Shown here one piece after another: positions 44,569 to 53,538 of a DNA stretch of 64,000 nt (position 1 is the first letter of the stretch; each line of letters begins with the position of its first letter). The notes under the pieces were generated by a model. That model made no database searches. It was not told the DNA's origin and worked only from the letters and a program-made list of their open reading frames with translations. Both the position numbers and the translations under genes were made by a program. Location of the stretch: assembly GCF_900323885.1 (NCBI RefSeq), contig NZ_OOHJ01000018.1:4327001-4391000 (forward strand), given 5' to 3'. This DNA is from [Actinomadura] parvosata subsp. kistnae. GTDB taxonomy: Bacteria > Actinomycetota > Actinomycetes > Streptosporangiales > Streptosporangiaceae.

Positions 44569-45351
44569 TCAGGGCTCTAGCCCGGCGACGAAACCGGCCA
44601 TCCCGGCCAGCCACCGGTCCGGGTCCTCGGCCTTGCGGCGGGCGTACTCGGCGACCTCCGGGTGCGGGAAGATGTGGAAGCGCTCGGCCGCCAGGCCGTC
44701 GACCACCGCCGCCGCCACGTCCGCCGGGTCGAGGATCGCGCCCGAGGCGCGCACCGCCCTGGCCGTCAGGTGATCGGTGCCGATGCCGTGCTCCAGCATC
44801 GCCGTCTGTACGCCCTGCGGGCACAGGACGCTGACCTTGATGCCCTTGGGGGCGTAGTGGATGGCCAGCCACTCGGCGAACGCGACCGCCGCCGCCTTCG
44901 TCACCGCGTACGGCGCGTCGCCCGGGCAGCTGATCAGGCCCGCGGCCGAGCACGTGTTGAGCAGGTAGCCGCCGCCCCTGGCCACCATGGAGGGGACGAC
45001 GGCGCGGGCGGCGTACACGTGGGCCAGGACGTTCACCGCGTACAGGGTGTGCCATTCCCGGTCGGGGGCGTCCAGGCCGTGGCCGCCGATGACGCCAGCG
45101 TTGGAGCAGAACAGGTCCACCGGGCCGAACGGGGTGTCGGCCAGCGCGGCCACGTCCTCCTCCTTGGAGACGTCGGCGCGTACGGGGGTCGCGCGCGGGC
45201 CGATCTCCTTGGCCACGGCGGTGGCGCCCGCCTCGTCGAGGTCGGCCACGACCACGCCCTTCGCGCCCTCGTCGGCGAACCTGCGTGCCAGGGCGCGGCC
45301 GATGCCGCTCGCGGCGCCCGTGACGACGACGACCCTGTCCTGTACCCGCAT
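44569..45351 (-). CDS. SDR-family oxidoreductase
   Basis: A 260-residue classical short-chain dehydrogenase: TGAASGIG cofactor loop, CSNAGVIGG, catalytic Ser in NTCSAAGLIS and Y-A-V-T-K. It has an acidic residue after the second strand (VVVADLDEAG), which favours NAD over NADP. Substrate unknown. It may share an operon with the transporter downstream, but the 63-base gap makes that uncertain. Divergent from the two-component cluster. Confidence 0.9.
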   Translation of the reverse strand: MRVQDRVVVVTGAASGIGRALARRFADEGAKGVVVADLDEAGATAVAKEIGPRATPVRADVSKEEDVAALADTPFGPVDLFCSNAGVIGGHGLDAPDREWHTLYAVNVLAHVYAARAVVPSMVARGGGYLLNTCSAAGLISCPGDAPYAVTKAAAVAFAEWLAIHYAPKGIKVSVLCPQGVQTAMLEHGIGTDHLTARAVRASGAILDPADVAAAVVDGLAAERFHIFPHPEVAEYARRKAEDPDRWLAGMAGFVAGLEP

Positions 45352-45418
45352 GAGCGCTCTCCTCCCGGCGCCTACCCACCACGCATACCGAACATGATTC
45401 TACTGCGGGGAGGGGCAA

Positions 45419-45442
45419 GCAGATGAGAGGTTTCTCATCTGC
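45419..45442. promoter_or_regulatory. Perfect inverted repeat in divergent promoter region
   Basis: GCAGATGAGA and TCTCATCTGC are perfect 10-bp arms around GGTT. It lies between the SDR gene and the two-component cluster, about 40 bases upstream of the first cluster gene. A further partial copy (CTGCACCTCAGC) follows. It is a good candidate for a response-regulator box. Confidence 0.6.
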
Positions 45443-45483
45443 ACCTCAGCGTGGTCTCCTCGAAAGGCGGCAGGGTCGAGCGC

Positions 45484-45906
45484 ATGAAACATCGGGGAAC
45501 GGTGATCCTCCTGGCCCTCGTGGCGGCGGCGGCCGGGGTCATGACGGTGGGGCTGGTGCGGGCGGCCGACGAAGAGCTCGACCTGGGCGGGCCCGTCGTG
45601 GTCTCGCCGTCGTCCGGCCGGGGCAGCGCGGCCAGGCCCGTACGCGGTGACGACGGGAGCGCGCCCGAGCAGCCCGGACGCGCGGGCGATACCGGCGAGG
45701 CCGAGCCGGTGAGCTCCGCCAAGGCGTCACCGGAGGCCGGCCCCGAGCCGTCCAAGAGCGAGGAGCCGGCCCGGGCCGAGCGGCCGGCCCCGCGCAAGAC
45801 CAAGGCGGAGCCGGTCAAACCGCCCTCCCCGAGGCCGGGCGGCGGCGATGACGGCGACGACGACGATGATGGCGACGACGGCGGTGGCGATGACGGCGAC
45901 GACTGA
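45484..45906 (+). CDS. Small membrane-anchored or secreted acidic protein
   Basis: A 140-residue protein with a single N-terminal hydrophobic segment (VILLALVAAAAGVMTVGLV) that can serve as signal or anchor. The rest is low-complexity, rich in Pro, Glu, Lys and Ser, and ends in an Asp/Gly-only tail that could bind divalent cations. No Cys lipobox. It is the first gene of the cluster and lies 15 bases before the kinase gene; it may feed a signal to that kinase (inference). Confidence 0.65.
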   Translation: MKHRGTVILLALVAAAAGVMTVGLVRAADEELDLGGPVVVSPSSGRGSAARPVRGDDGSAPEQPGRAGDTGEAEPVSSAKASPEAGPEPSKSEEPARAERPAPRKTKAEPVKPPSPRPGGGDDGDDDDDGDDGGGDDGDD

Positions 45907-45921
45907 TGGGAAGGCGGCCAC

Positions 45922-47331
45922 ATGCGGCTGAGCGCCCGGGCCCGGATCGTGGGCTGGATGCTCGTCGTCGTCGGAATCGCCCTGGCCGTCGCCGTCTCCG
46001 TGACCTGGTCCACCCTGCTCGCCCGCCTCGACCACCGGATGGACCTCGAACTGGGCAACGAGGTCGAAAAGCTCCGCCGCTACGCCGCCAGCGCGCACGA
46101 CCCCCAGTCGGGGCAGCCGCTGGCCGACGTCGAAGACCTGATGATCGGCTACCTCCAGCTCAACGCGCCCGACCGGTGGGAGACCTTCTTCAGCATCCTC
46201 GACGGCAAGGCCCACAAGATCAGCGCGGTGCCGCCGCCCGTCCGCCTCGACACCGACGAGCGGTTGGTCGCGCGCATGGCCAGGGCCACCAGGGTCGAGC
46301 GCCACGAGATGGAGACCAGCAAGGGAACGGTCCACTACGCCGTGATCCCGGTCAGCGTGTCCGGCGACCCCCGGCGCGGCCACTTCGTCGTCGCGCACTT
46401 CTACGACCGCAACCGCGACGACATCGTCGACGCCGTCGGCGTGCTCGGGCTGTCCGCGCTGGCCGCGATGGCGCTGGCGGGAGCCGCCGGCTGGCTGGTC
46501 GCGGGGCAGGTGCTGTCGCCGGTGCGGCTGGTCCGCCAGACGGCCGAGCAGATCAGCGACTCCAGCGACCTGACCCGCCGGCTCGACGTGCCGGGCGACG
46601 ACGACGTCGCGGCGCTCGCCTCGACGTTCAACCACATGCTCGACCGGCTCGAACAGGCCTTCGTCGTGCAGCGCCACTTCATGGACGACGCCGGCCACGA
46701 GCTGCGCACGCCGATCACGGTCATCCGCGGCCACCTCGAGCTGATGAGCGACGACCCCGACGACCGCGCAGAAACCCTCGCCCTCGTCACCGACGAGCTC
46801 GACCGGATGAACCGCATCGTCGACGACCTGCTCACCCTCGCCAAGGCGGAGCAGCCCGGGTTCCTCGCGCTCGACAACGTCGAGCTGGCCGACCTCACCG
46901 TCAGCGTCGTCGCCAAGGCCCGCGCGCTCGGCGACCGCCAGTGGCGGGTGGACGAGGTGGCCGAGGCCCGCCTGCCCGCCGACCGCCACCGCCTCACGCA
47001 GGCGCTCATGCAGCTCGTGGCCAACGCCGTGCGCCACACCGCCGACGGTGACGTGATCGCCGTCGGCTCCGCCGTGCGTGACGGGCGCGTCGAGCTGTGG
47101 GTACGCGACAGCGGCCCCGGCGTGGCACCGGCCGAACGCGAGCGGATCTTCGGACGGTTCGTCCGCGGCGCCGGCCGCACCGGCGCCCACGACGGCGCCG
47201 GGCTCGGGCTGGCCATCGTCAGATCCATCGCCCAGGCCCATGGAGGCACCGTGCAGGCGACGGAGGCACCTGGAGGAGGGGCCTGCTTCGTCATGTCCCT
47301 TCCGTTGTGGGAGCTGTGGAGGCTCAGTTGA
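45922..47331 (+). CDS. Sensor histidine kinase
   Basis: A 469-residue membrane kinase. Two helices (about 9-30 and 175-200) flank an extracytoplasmic sensor of about 140 residues. Then HAMP (SPVRLVRQTAEQISDSSDLTRRL), the phosphoacceptor H-box DDAGHELRTPITVIRGHLEL, N-box VANAVRHT, G1 DSGPGVAP, F-box and G2 GAGLGLAIV. The TGA stop overlaps the TTG start of the response regulator, so the pair is translated together. The signal is unknown; the downstream polyphosphate genes hint at phosphate or envelope stress. Confidence 0.95.
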   Translation: MRLSARARIVGWMLVVVGIALAVAVSVTWSTLLARLDHRMDLELGNEVEKLRRYAASAHDPQSGQPLADVEDLMIGYLQLNAPDRWETFFSILDGKAHKISAVPPPVRLDTDERLVARMARATRVERHEMETSKGTVHYAVIPVSVSGDPRRGHFVVAHFYDRNRDDIVDAVGVLGLSALAAMALAGAAGWLVAGQVLSPVRLVRQTAEQISDSSDLTRRLDVPGDDDVAALASTFNHMLDRLEQAFVVQRHFMDDAGHELRTPITVIRGHLELMSDDPDDRAETLALVTDELDRMNRIVDDLLTLAKAEQPGFLALDNVELADLTVSVVAKARALGDRQWRVDEVAEARLPADRHRLTQALMQLVANAVRHTADGDVIAVGSAVRDGRVELWVRDSGPGVAPAERERIFGRFVRGAGRTGAHDGAGLGLAIVRSIAQAHGGTVQATEAPGGGACFVMSLPLWELWRLS

Positions 47332-47990
47332 ACCGGATTCTGATCGCCGAGGACGAAGCGCGCATCGCCTCCTTCGTGGAGAAGGGGCTGCGCGCCAACG
47401 GCTTCGTGACCGCCGTCGTCGCGGACGGGGTGGCGGCGTACGACCTGGCCAGCGCCGGCGGCTTCGACCTGCTCATCCTCGACATCGGGCTGCCCTTGAG
47501 CGACGGGTTCACCGTGTTGCGGCGGCTGCGCGGGTCCATGGTGACCATCCCGGTGATCATCCTGACCGCGCGCGACAGCGTGAGCGACACGGTCGCGGGG
47601 CTGGAGGGCGGCGCCGACGACTACATCGCCAAACCCTTCGCCTTCGAGGAACTGCTGGCCCGGGTGCGGCTGCGGCTGCGGGCCGACCGCACGCCCGAGG
47701 TGACCGTGCTGCGGGTCTCCGACCTGTCGCTCGACCTGCGAACGCGCCGCGTCTACGTCGGCGACCGGGCGGTGGACCTGTCCACCAGGGAGTTCGCGCT
47801 GGCCGAGATCTTCTGCCGGCATCCCGACCAGGTGCTGACGCGCGAGCAGCTGCTCAGCCACGTGTGGGGGTTCGACTTCGACCCCGGCTCCAACGTGGTG
47901 GACGTCTACGTACGCTACCTGCGCCGCAAGATCGGCGCCGACCGCATCGAGACCGTGCGGGGCACGGGCTACCGCATGAGAGTTGCCTAA
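47328..47990 (+). CDS. OmpR/PhoB-family response regulator
   Basis: A 220-residue protein starting at TTG 47328 (TTGA overlap with the kinase stop), 4 bases after GGAGG. The receiver domain shows AEDEARI, LILDIGLPLSDGF with the phosphoacceptor Asp, ILTARDS and AKPFAFEEL. The C-terminal winged helix is typical (LSTREFALAEIFCRHPDQVLTREQLLSHVWGFDFDPGSNVVDVYVRYLRRKI). It probably controls this cluster through the inverted repeat at 45419-45442. Confidence 0.95.
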   Translation: MNRILIAEDEARIASFVEKGLRANGFVTAVVADGVAAYDLASAGGFDLLILDIGLPLSDGFTVLRRLRGSMVTIPVIILTARDSVSDTVAGLEGGADDYIAKPFAFEELLARVRLRLRADRTPEVTVLRVSDLSLDLRTRRVYVGDRAVDLSTREFALAEIFCRHPDQVLTREQLLSHVWGFDFDPGSNVVDVYVRYLRRKIGADRIETVRGTGYRMRVA

Positions 47991-48060
47991 TCCTCACCTC
48001 ACCACCGCTTCACCCCCCACCACCAAGCTGTTCACCGGGAACACTGCGGAAGGAGCGGCT

Positions 48061-48618
48061 GTGCTGTCCGGATTGACGATGGACCTCGTGGCGATCGTCC
48101 TGCTCGCCTACGGCCTCTACTATCGGCGCCACCACCGGCGCGACCTGCTCTTCGCCTACATCGCACTCAACGTGGGCATCTTCGCGGTCGTGTCGCTGCT
48201 GCTGGTCCAGCGGGTCGACATCGCCGTCGGGTTCGGGCTGTTCGGCGTGCTGTCCATCATCCGGCTGCGATCCAGCGAGATCACCCAGCAGGAGATCGCC
48301 TACTACTTCGTCGCGATCGTGCTGGGGCTGGTCAACGGCATCGCCGCCGCCTGGCCACTGACCGCCCTCCTGCTCAACGGCGTGCTGCTGGCCGTCATGT
48401 ACATCGCCGACCACCCCGGCCTCCTCGGCCGGACCCGCCACCAGCTCGTGACCCTGGACGTCGTGCACGCCGACCCGGAGGCGCTGCGGGTGGACCTGGA
48501 GAGCCGGCTGCGGGCCCGGGTGCTGCAGTGCGAGATCACGCAGGTGGACTACGTCCGCGACGTGACGGTGGTGGACGTCCGCTATGTGACGCCTAACGCG
48601 CGAGCAGGTGTGCGATGA
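48061..48618 (+). CDS. DUF4956-family membrane protein
   Basis: A 185-residue protein with four hydrophobic segments in its first 125 residues and a cytoplasmic tail of about 60 residues. The motif GFGLFGVLSIIRLRSSEITQQEIAYYFV is typical of DUF4956. GTG 48061 follows AAGGAG by 6 bases. Genes of this family are often found beside VTC-domain genes, as here: its stop overlaps the VTC gene start (ATGA). It may form the membrane channel or anchor for polyphosphate export or synthesis (inference). Confidence 0.88.
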   Translation: MLSGLTMDLVAIVLLAYGLYYRRHHRRDLLFAYIALNVGIFAVVSLLLVQRVDIAVGFGLFGVLSIIRLRSSEITQQEIAYYFVAIVLGLVNGIAAAWPLTALLLNGVLLAVMYIADHPGLLGRTRHQLVTLDVVHADPEALRVDLESRLRARVLQCEITQVDYVRDVTVVDVRYVTPNARAGVR

Positions 48619-49607
48619 GACGCCACCCAGGACGCCTCCGGCGCCCGACGGGCATGGCGGGCATGGCGGGCATGGCGGGCATGACGGGCATGACGGGCTC
48701 GGCGGGCTCGGTGGGCTTCCCGCAGTCGGCAGGAGAGGGGGGAACGACCGAACCGTACGCGGAGGCGCTGCTCGCGGGGGTCGCCGCCAGCATGCCGCCG
48801 ATCGGGCTGGAGGACGTGCCCGAGCTGATGAGCCGGATGGACCACAAGTACATCGTCACCACCGCCACCATGGCGCGGCTCGCGGCCGAGCTGGGTGAGC
48901 GGTTCCTGGCGTTGGCGATCGAGGGCCGGCGGCAGTTCCGCTACACCTCCACCTACTTCGACACGCCGTGCCTGCTCACGTACCACCAGCATCGGCAGGA
49001 CCGGCGGCGCAGGTTCAAGCTCCGCACCCGTACGTACCTCGACGGCGGCGGGCGGTGGCTGGAGCTCAAGCTCAGCGGCGGGCGCGGCAGCACCGACAAG
49101 CACCGCATCCCGTACGACAGCGTGCCCGGCGACACGCTCACGGACGAAGCGCTGGATTTCGTCCGCGACACGCTGCTCGGCGAGCTGCACCTCATCGCGC
49201 CCGAGACGCTGGAGCCGGTGCTGGCCACCGACTACAAGCGGGTCACCCTCATCGACCGGTCCGGCACGGCCCGGCTGACCTGCGACACGGGGCTGATGTT
49301 CCGCGACGGGCAGGGCAGCGCTCCGGCGCGGGGAGATCTGGTGCTGCTGGAGTCCAAGTCGGTCGACGGGAAGGCGCTGGTCGACAAGGTATTGCGCGGC
49401 CTGGGGGTCCGGCCGGTGAGCGTGAGCAAGTACTGCCTCGCGGTCGCCGCCCTCCTGGAGCAACCCGCCAACCGGTGGCAGCCCGTGCTGCGGCGCTACC
49501 TCGTCCACCGGCCGAGCCCCCGCCACCTGGCCGCCACCCGAGCGCCGGGGGCGGAGCCCGGCGGCCTCCTCACGGCGGCGGCCGAACGTCGGGACCGGCT
49601 GGCATAG
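48615..49607 (+). CDS. VTC-domain polyphosphate polymerase
   Basis: A 330-residue protein. After a low-complexity N-terminus with a GMA/GMT tripeptide repeat (9-bp DNA repeat about 48650-48690), the VTC catalytic tunnel domain fills about 65-285: SRMDHKYIV, RQFRYTSTYFDTP, RRRRFKLRTRTYLDGG, WLELKLSGGRG, DYKRVTLIDRSGTARLT, LVLLESKS and SVSKYC. The basic and Glu residues of the ATP/Mn site are retained. The family makes polyphosphate from ATP. It overlaps the DUF4956 gene by ATGA. Confidence 0.92.
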   Translation: MRRHPGRLRRPTGMAGMAGMAGMTGMTGSAGSVGFPQSAGEGGTTEPYAEALLAGVAASMPPIGLEDVPELMSRMDHKYIVTTATMARLAAELGERFLALAIEGRRQFRYTSTYFDTPCLLTYHQHRQDRRRRFKLRTRTYLDGGGRWLELKLSGGRGSTDKHRIPYDSVPGDTLTDEALDFVRDTLLGELHLIAPETLEPVLATDYKRVTLIDRSGTARLTCDTGLMFRDGQGSAPARGDLVLLESKSVDGKALVDKVLRGLGVRPVSVSKYCLAVAALLEQPANRWQPVLRRYLVHRPSPRHLAATRAPGAEPGGLLTAAAERRDRLA

Positions 49608-49616
49608 TGATCCGCC

Positions 49617-50621
49617 ATGAACGTCGCCCAGTGGCAGTTGCTCGATGAATCCGTCCGCGACCAGATCACGGAGGAGATCCACACGGCCGTGGCCGCCGGG
49701 CGGCACGACTTCGAACGCGTCGTCCGGGGCGTGCTCGAAACCTGGGCGGACGAGGTCGACGACCAGGCCCTGTTGGATGAAGCCGTCAGAGAGGTCACGG
49801 CCGAGGAGTTCGCCGCCCACCTGGCCGCCCAGGCCCGCTGGCCCGCGACCACCGACAACGACCGGCTCAGCCTGGCCATGGGCGAGCTCGCCCAGGCGGG
49901 GATCCTCGCCCGCGAGCACTACACGTGCTGTATGACCTGCGGGATCACCGACATCAGAGGCGAGATCGCCGGCCTGTCCGGGGTGCGCGGCTACGTCTTC
50001 TACCACGAGCAGGACGCCGAACGGGCCGTGGCGGGCGACGGCCTCTACCTCGCCTTCGGGCGCGGCGACCTTGAGGACGCGCCCCGCGCCGACCGGATCG
50101 GCGCCGAGATCGCGGAGGCGCTCCGGCGGCGGGGGCTGCGGGTCGAGTGGGACGGCGATGCCGGGCAGCGCATCCACGTGCCGATGACCTGGCAACGGCG
50201 CCGCTTCGCCTGGCTGTCGCACCATCCGCAGCCCTCAGGCCCGCAGCATCCGGAGCGGGGTGAGACCCGCGCGCCTGACCCTCGGCCTGGGCTGCGCGTC
50301 ACCTTCTGCGACTACGCCTGGGCCGCCTACTCGGACGACCCGGTCGTCATGACGGCCCAGGAGAGCCGCGACCTGCTGCTGTGGCTGACCTCCCGCGACG
50401 GCAACTTCGCCTGCTACGAGGGCCGGTCGGGCGACGTGCTCCAGCTCGCGTGGGAGGGCGGAACCCGCCTCTGGGCCGAGACGCCGGACGCGGAGGTCGG
50501 CTGCTCCCATGGGCGGTATGTGACGCTTGACGAGGCGCTGGCGATGGTCACGATCCTCGCGGAGGAGGACCGCATCGGGCTGCGGGACCTGGGGGACTTG
50601 GAACTGCTCACCTGGTCATGA
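49617..50621 (+). CDS. DUF6891-like protein
   Basis: A 334-residue soluble protein. A CC-x-x-CG motif (YTCCMTCGITDIRGE, about residues 102-116) followed by VRGYVFYHEQDAERA is characteristic of the DUF6891-type proteins of actinomycetes. The second half repeats an alpha/beta pattern and ends LDEALAMVTILAEEDRIGLRDL. The Cys could bind a metal. Function unknown. ATG 49617 lies 10 bases after the VTC gene, so it may be a passenger of that operon. Confidence 0.7.
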   Translation: MNVAQWQLLDESVRDQITEEIHTAVAAGRHDFERVVRGVLETWADEVDDQALLDEAVREVTAEEFAAHLAAQARWPATTDNDRLSLAMGELAQAGILAREHYTCCMTCGITDIRGEIAGLSGVRGYVFYHEQDAERAVAGDGLYLAFGRGDLEDAPRADRIGAEIAEALRRRGLRVEWDGDAGQRIHVPMTWQRRRFAWLSHHPQPSGPQHPERGETRAPDPRPGLRVTFCDYAWAAYSDDPVVMTAQESRDLLLWLTSRDGNFACYEGRSGDVLQLAWEGGTRLWAETPDAEVGCSHGRYVTLDEALAMVTILAEEDRIGLRDLGDLELLTWS

Positions 50622-50753
50622 CGCAGCGGAGGGAGCGGCGCGCCGCAGGGCAGTGCAGCGCGGGCAGCGCGGTGGGGAGATGTGGGATTTTGGCGCGCGA
50701 TTTGGCGATCATTACTACTATGGCTAACCGCTATCCATCGCGTCTCCGTTTGA

Positions 50754-53381
50754 GTGAACCAAGGATCCGTGAGTAACAGCAGCTTTGGGCCGGAGTCGAC
50801 CGGTCGTGACCAGAACGCCGAGGGGTGGTCCGGTGCGTCGGGGCGTCCGCGGAGGCGCCGGCGCCCGTCCAGGGAAGGCGTGGGCGATCGCGGGGCCGCA
50901 CCTCGCCAGGCTGACGGGCAGGCGCGTTTCGAAGGAGCCGGTGGTCCAGGTGACGGGCGGCGTGGGCGTCGGCGCGCGGGTGGTGCCGGTGCCGGTCACC
51001 CTGGGCGAGCGGTCGGCGCAACCGAGGGTGGTCGCGCTGCCCGGGCGGCCGGCGGGTCCGACGGCGGTCGCGGTGGTCGCGGCGGTGGGGCCGGGGATGG
51101 GGAAGGCGGCTCGCCTGTAGATGAGGGCGGGCGGAGGCGGCGTACCGGGTGGAAGCGGTTCATCCCGAGCTGGAAGCTGGTCGTCGTCGGGGTCGTGGTC
51201 CTGGTGGCGGGGCTGTTCGGGATGGTCATGGTGGCGTACGCGCTCACCCCGCTCCCCAAGGAGAAGCAGCAGCACGCGACCGAGCAGGGCAGCATCATCT
51301 ACTACCGGGACGGCAAGACGGAGATCGCCCGGCTCGGCACCAAGCGGGAGATCGTGCCGATCTCGAAGATCCCGCGGCACGTCCAGGATGCGTTCATCGC
51401 CGCCGAGAACCGGACGTTCCGCACGGACCCCGGCATTTCGGTGTCGGGGATCATGCGGGCGGTGTGGAGCACGGTGACGGGCCAGCAGGTGCAGGGTGGC
51501 TCGACGATCACGCAGGAGATGGCGCGCGGCTACTACGACGGCCTCAGCCAGGAGCGGACGCTGGCGCGTAAGGTCAAGGAGATCTTCGTCTCGATCCGCG
51601 CGGGCAAGGAGATGTCGAAGGACGAGATCCTCGCCAACTACCTGAACACGATCTATTTCGGGCGGGGCGCGAACGGGATCCAGGCCGCCGCGCAGGCGTT
51701 CTTCGACAAGGACGTGGACAAGCTGACGCCCGCCGAGGGGGCGTACCTGGCGGGCCGGATCCAGAGCCCCGACGCGTTCGACCGGGCGGAGTCGGAGAAG
51801 AACTGGGCGCCGACCAAGGAGCGGTTCGCGTACGTGACGCGGGGCATGGCGATCGTCGATCCGGCGAAGTACGGGCGGTTGCCGGAGACGGCGAAGTTCC
51901 CGAAGCTGGCCAGGCTGGACAAGAAGGAGACCCTCAAGGGCATCAACGGCTACATGGTCGACATCGTGCAGCGTGAGCTGGAGAAGCGGGGGATCAGCCG
52001 GGAGCGCCTGCGCAAGGAGGGGTACCGGGTCACGACGACGTTCGACAAGAAGCTGATGCAGGCCGCGAAGAAGGCGGTCGAGAGCAACCTCGCGGCCGTC
52101 GGCGACAAGTACATCCACGCGAACATGGCCGCGGTGGATCCGCGTAACGGCCGGGTGGTCGCGTTCTACAGCGGCCACGACTACCTGAAGAGCTTCACCA
52201 ACAACGCCTTCGACGCGAACAAGCAGGCGGCCTCGGCCTTCAAGCCGTACGTGCTGGCCGCCTGGCTGCAGAAGGGGTACAGCCTGCGGAGCTACGTGTC
52301 CGGCGACGGGCCGGTCACGCTGCCGGGCACGAAACCGATCGGCAACTCGCACGACGTGGGCCCGGCCGTGCAGATCGACCGGGCCACCGCCGAGTCGGTG
52401 AACACGGCGTTCGCGACGATGGCGCAGGAGGTCGGCCTGGAGGAGGTCGCGAAGATCGCCGAGGGCGCCGGGATCGACAAGGACGACGTGGAACGGGCGA
52501 TCAAGGACCACGCGTACGGCATGTCCATCGGCGCCGGCCTGGTGACCCCGGTCGAGCAGGCCACCGGGTACGGCATCTTCGCCAACGGCGGCGTGCACCA
52601 CGACGCGCACGTGGTCCTGACGGTCAAGACGTACACCGGGAAGATCGTCATGAAGGAGGCCGCGCAGACCAGAAGGGTCATCGGCCCGGACGCCGCCGCC
52701 GACTCCACCTACGCGATGCAGCAGGTCGTCAAGTACGGCACGGCGAGGGGCACCGCGCTGCCCGACGGGCGGCCGATCGCGGGGAAGACCGGCACGAACA
52801 ACGAGAACAAGGAGGCGTGGTTCGTCGGGTACACGCCTCAGTTGTCCGCGGCGGTCGGGATGTACAAGGAGGTCCCGCAGGTCGATCCGAAGACGCGGAA
52901 GGTCCTCAAGGACCCCAACGGATATGCCCTGAAGAAGGAGGTCTCCCTCGGCAACATCCAGGGCGCCGGGACGCCCACCAAGATCTGGCGCGACTTCATG
53001 GCGGTCGCGATGGCGGGCAAGCCGGTCGAGCAGTTCCCGCCGCCCGCCTTCGCGGGGGAGCCGCACGACCTGGTACGGAAGCCGGCGCCGAAGCCGACCA
53101 AGGACCCGTCCGAGGACCAGGGCGACGACACCGGGGGCGACCCGGCCTGCGCGGCCGACCCCGCCTGCGCCGGCGCCCCCGACGACAACGGGGCCGTGGG
53201 TGACGATCCGCTGGGCGACGGCGGCGACCCGACGCTGGACGACAGCGGCGACAACGGCAATCACGGCAACAACGGAAACAATGGCAACAACGGCAATCAC
53301 GGCAACGGCGGTGATTCCGGTGGGCCTGGTGACGGCGGCACCACCGTCGACGACGGCACCCAGCCCTTCGGCGGCGGCTGA
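50754..53381 (+). CDS. Class A penicillin-binding protein (transglycosylase/transpeptidase)
   Basis: An 875-residue bifunctional cell-wall enzyme. A disordered N-terminus of about 130 residues rich in Gly/Arg precedes one transmembrane helix (LVVVGVVVLVAGLFGMVMVAY). The GT51 glycosyltransferase (about 170-350) has AENRTF, QGGSTITQEMAR and NYLNTIYFGRGANGIQAA. The transpeptidase (about 420-740) has the S-A-F-K active site, S-V-N and the K-T-G-T motif. The Gly/Asn/Asp-rich tail of about 100 residues contains NGNHGNN repeats. GTG 50754 or 50769 are both possible starts. It polymerises and crosslinks peptidoglycan. Confidence 0.94.
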   Translation: MNQGSVSNSSFGPESTGRDQNAEGWSGASGRPRRRRRPSREGVGDRGAAPRQADGQARFEGAGGPGDGRRGRRRAGGAGAGHPGRAVGATEGGRAARAAGGSDGGRGGRGGGAGDGEGGSPVDEGGRRRRTGWKRFIPSWKLVVVGVVVLVAGLFGMVMVAYALTPLPKEKQQHATEQGSIIYYRDGKTEIARLGTKREIVPISKIPRHVQDAFIAAENRTFRTDPGISVSGIMRAVWSTVTGQQVQGGSTITQEMARGYYDGLSQERTLARKVKEIFVSIRAGKEMSKDEILANYLNTIYFGRGANGIQAAAQAFFDKDVDKLTPAEGAYLAGRIQSPDAFDRAESEKNWAPTKERFAYVTRGMAIVDPAKYGRLPETAKFPKLARLDKKETLKGINGYMVDIVQRELEKRGISRERLRKEGYRVTTTFDKKLMQAAKKAVESNLAAVGDKYIHANMAAVDPRNGRVVAFYSGHDYLKSFTNNAFDANKQAASAFKPYVLAAWLQKGYSLRSYVSGDGPVTLPGTKPIGNSHDVGPAVQIDRATAESVNTAFATMAQEVGLEEVAKIAEGAGIDKDDVERAIKDHAYGMSIGAGLVTPVEQATGYGIFANGGVHHDAHVVLTVKTYTGKIVMKEAAQTRRVIGPDAAADSTYAMQQVVKYGTARGTALPDGRPIAGKTGTNNENKEAWFVGYTPQLSAAVGMYKEVPQVDPKTRKVLKDPNGYALKKEVSLGNIQGAGTPTKIWRDFMAVAMAGKPVEQFPPPAFAGEPHDLVRKPAPKPTKDPSEDQGDDTGGDPACAADPACAGAPDDNGAVGDDPLGDGGDPTLDDSGDNGNHGNNGNNGNNGNHGNGGDSGGPGDGGTTVDDGTQPFGGG

Positions 53382-53382
53382 G

Positions 53383-53538
53383 CCGCTGCACGCGATCAGG
53401 TGCGGTGCGACAGCATGCGGTCGAGCGGCGGCTGAGGCGCCGCACGCGATCAGGCGCGGTGCGACAGCATGCGGTCGAGCGGCGGCTGAGGCGCCGCACG
53501 CGATCAGGCGCGGCGCGACAGCATGCGGTCGAGCAGGA
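53383..53538 (+). repeat. 54-bp tandem repeat made of the MFS gene 3' end
   Basis: Units begin at 53383, 53437 and 53491; the last is incomplete and is the actual 3' end of the MFS transporter gene. Each unit repeats the codons for its C-terminus (MLSRRA) and its stop, and ends in gcggcggctgag, which also resembles the end of the penicillin-binding-protein gene. The block separates two convergent genes. Confidence 0.85.
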
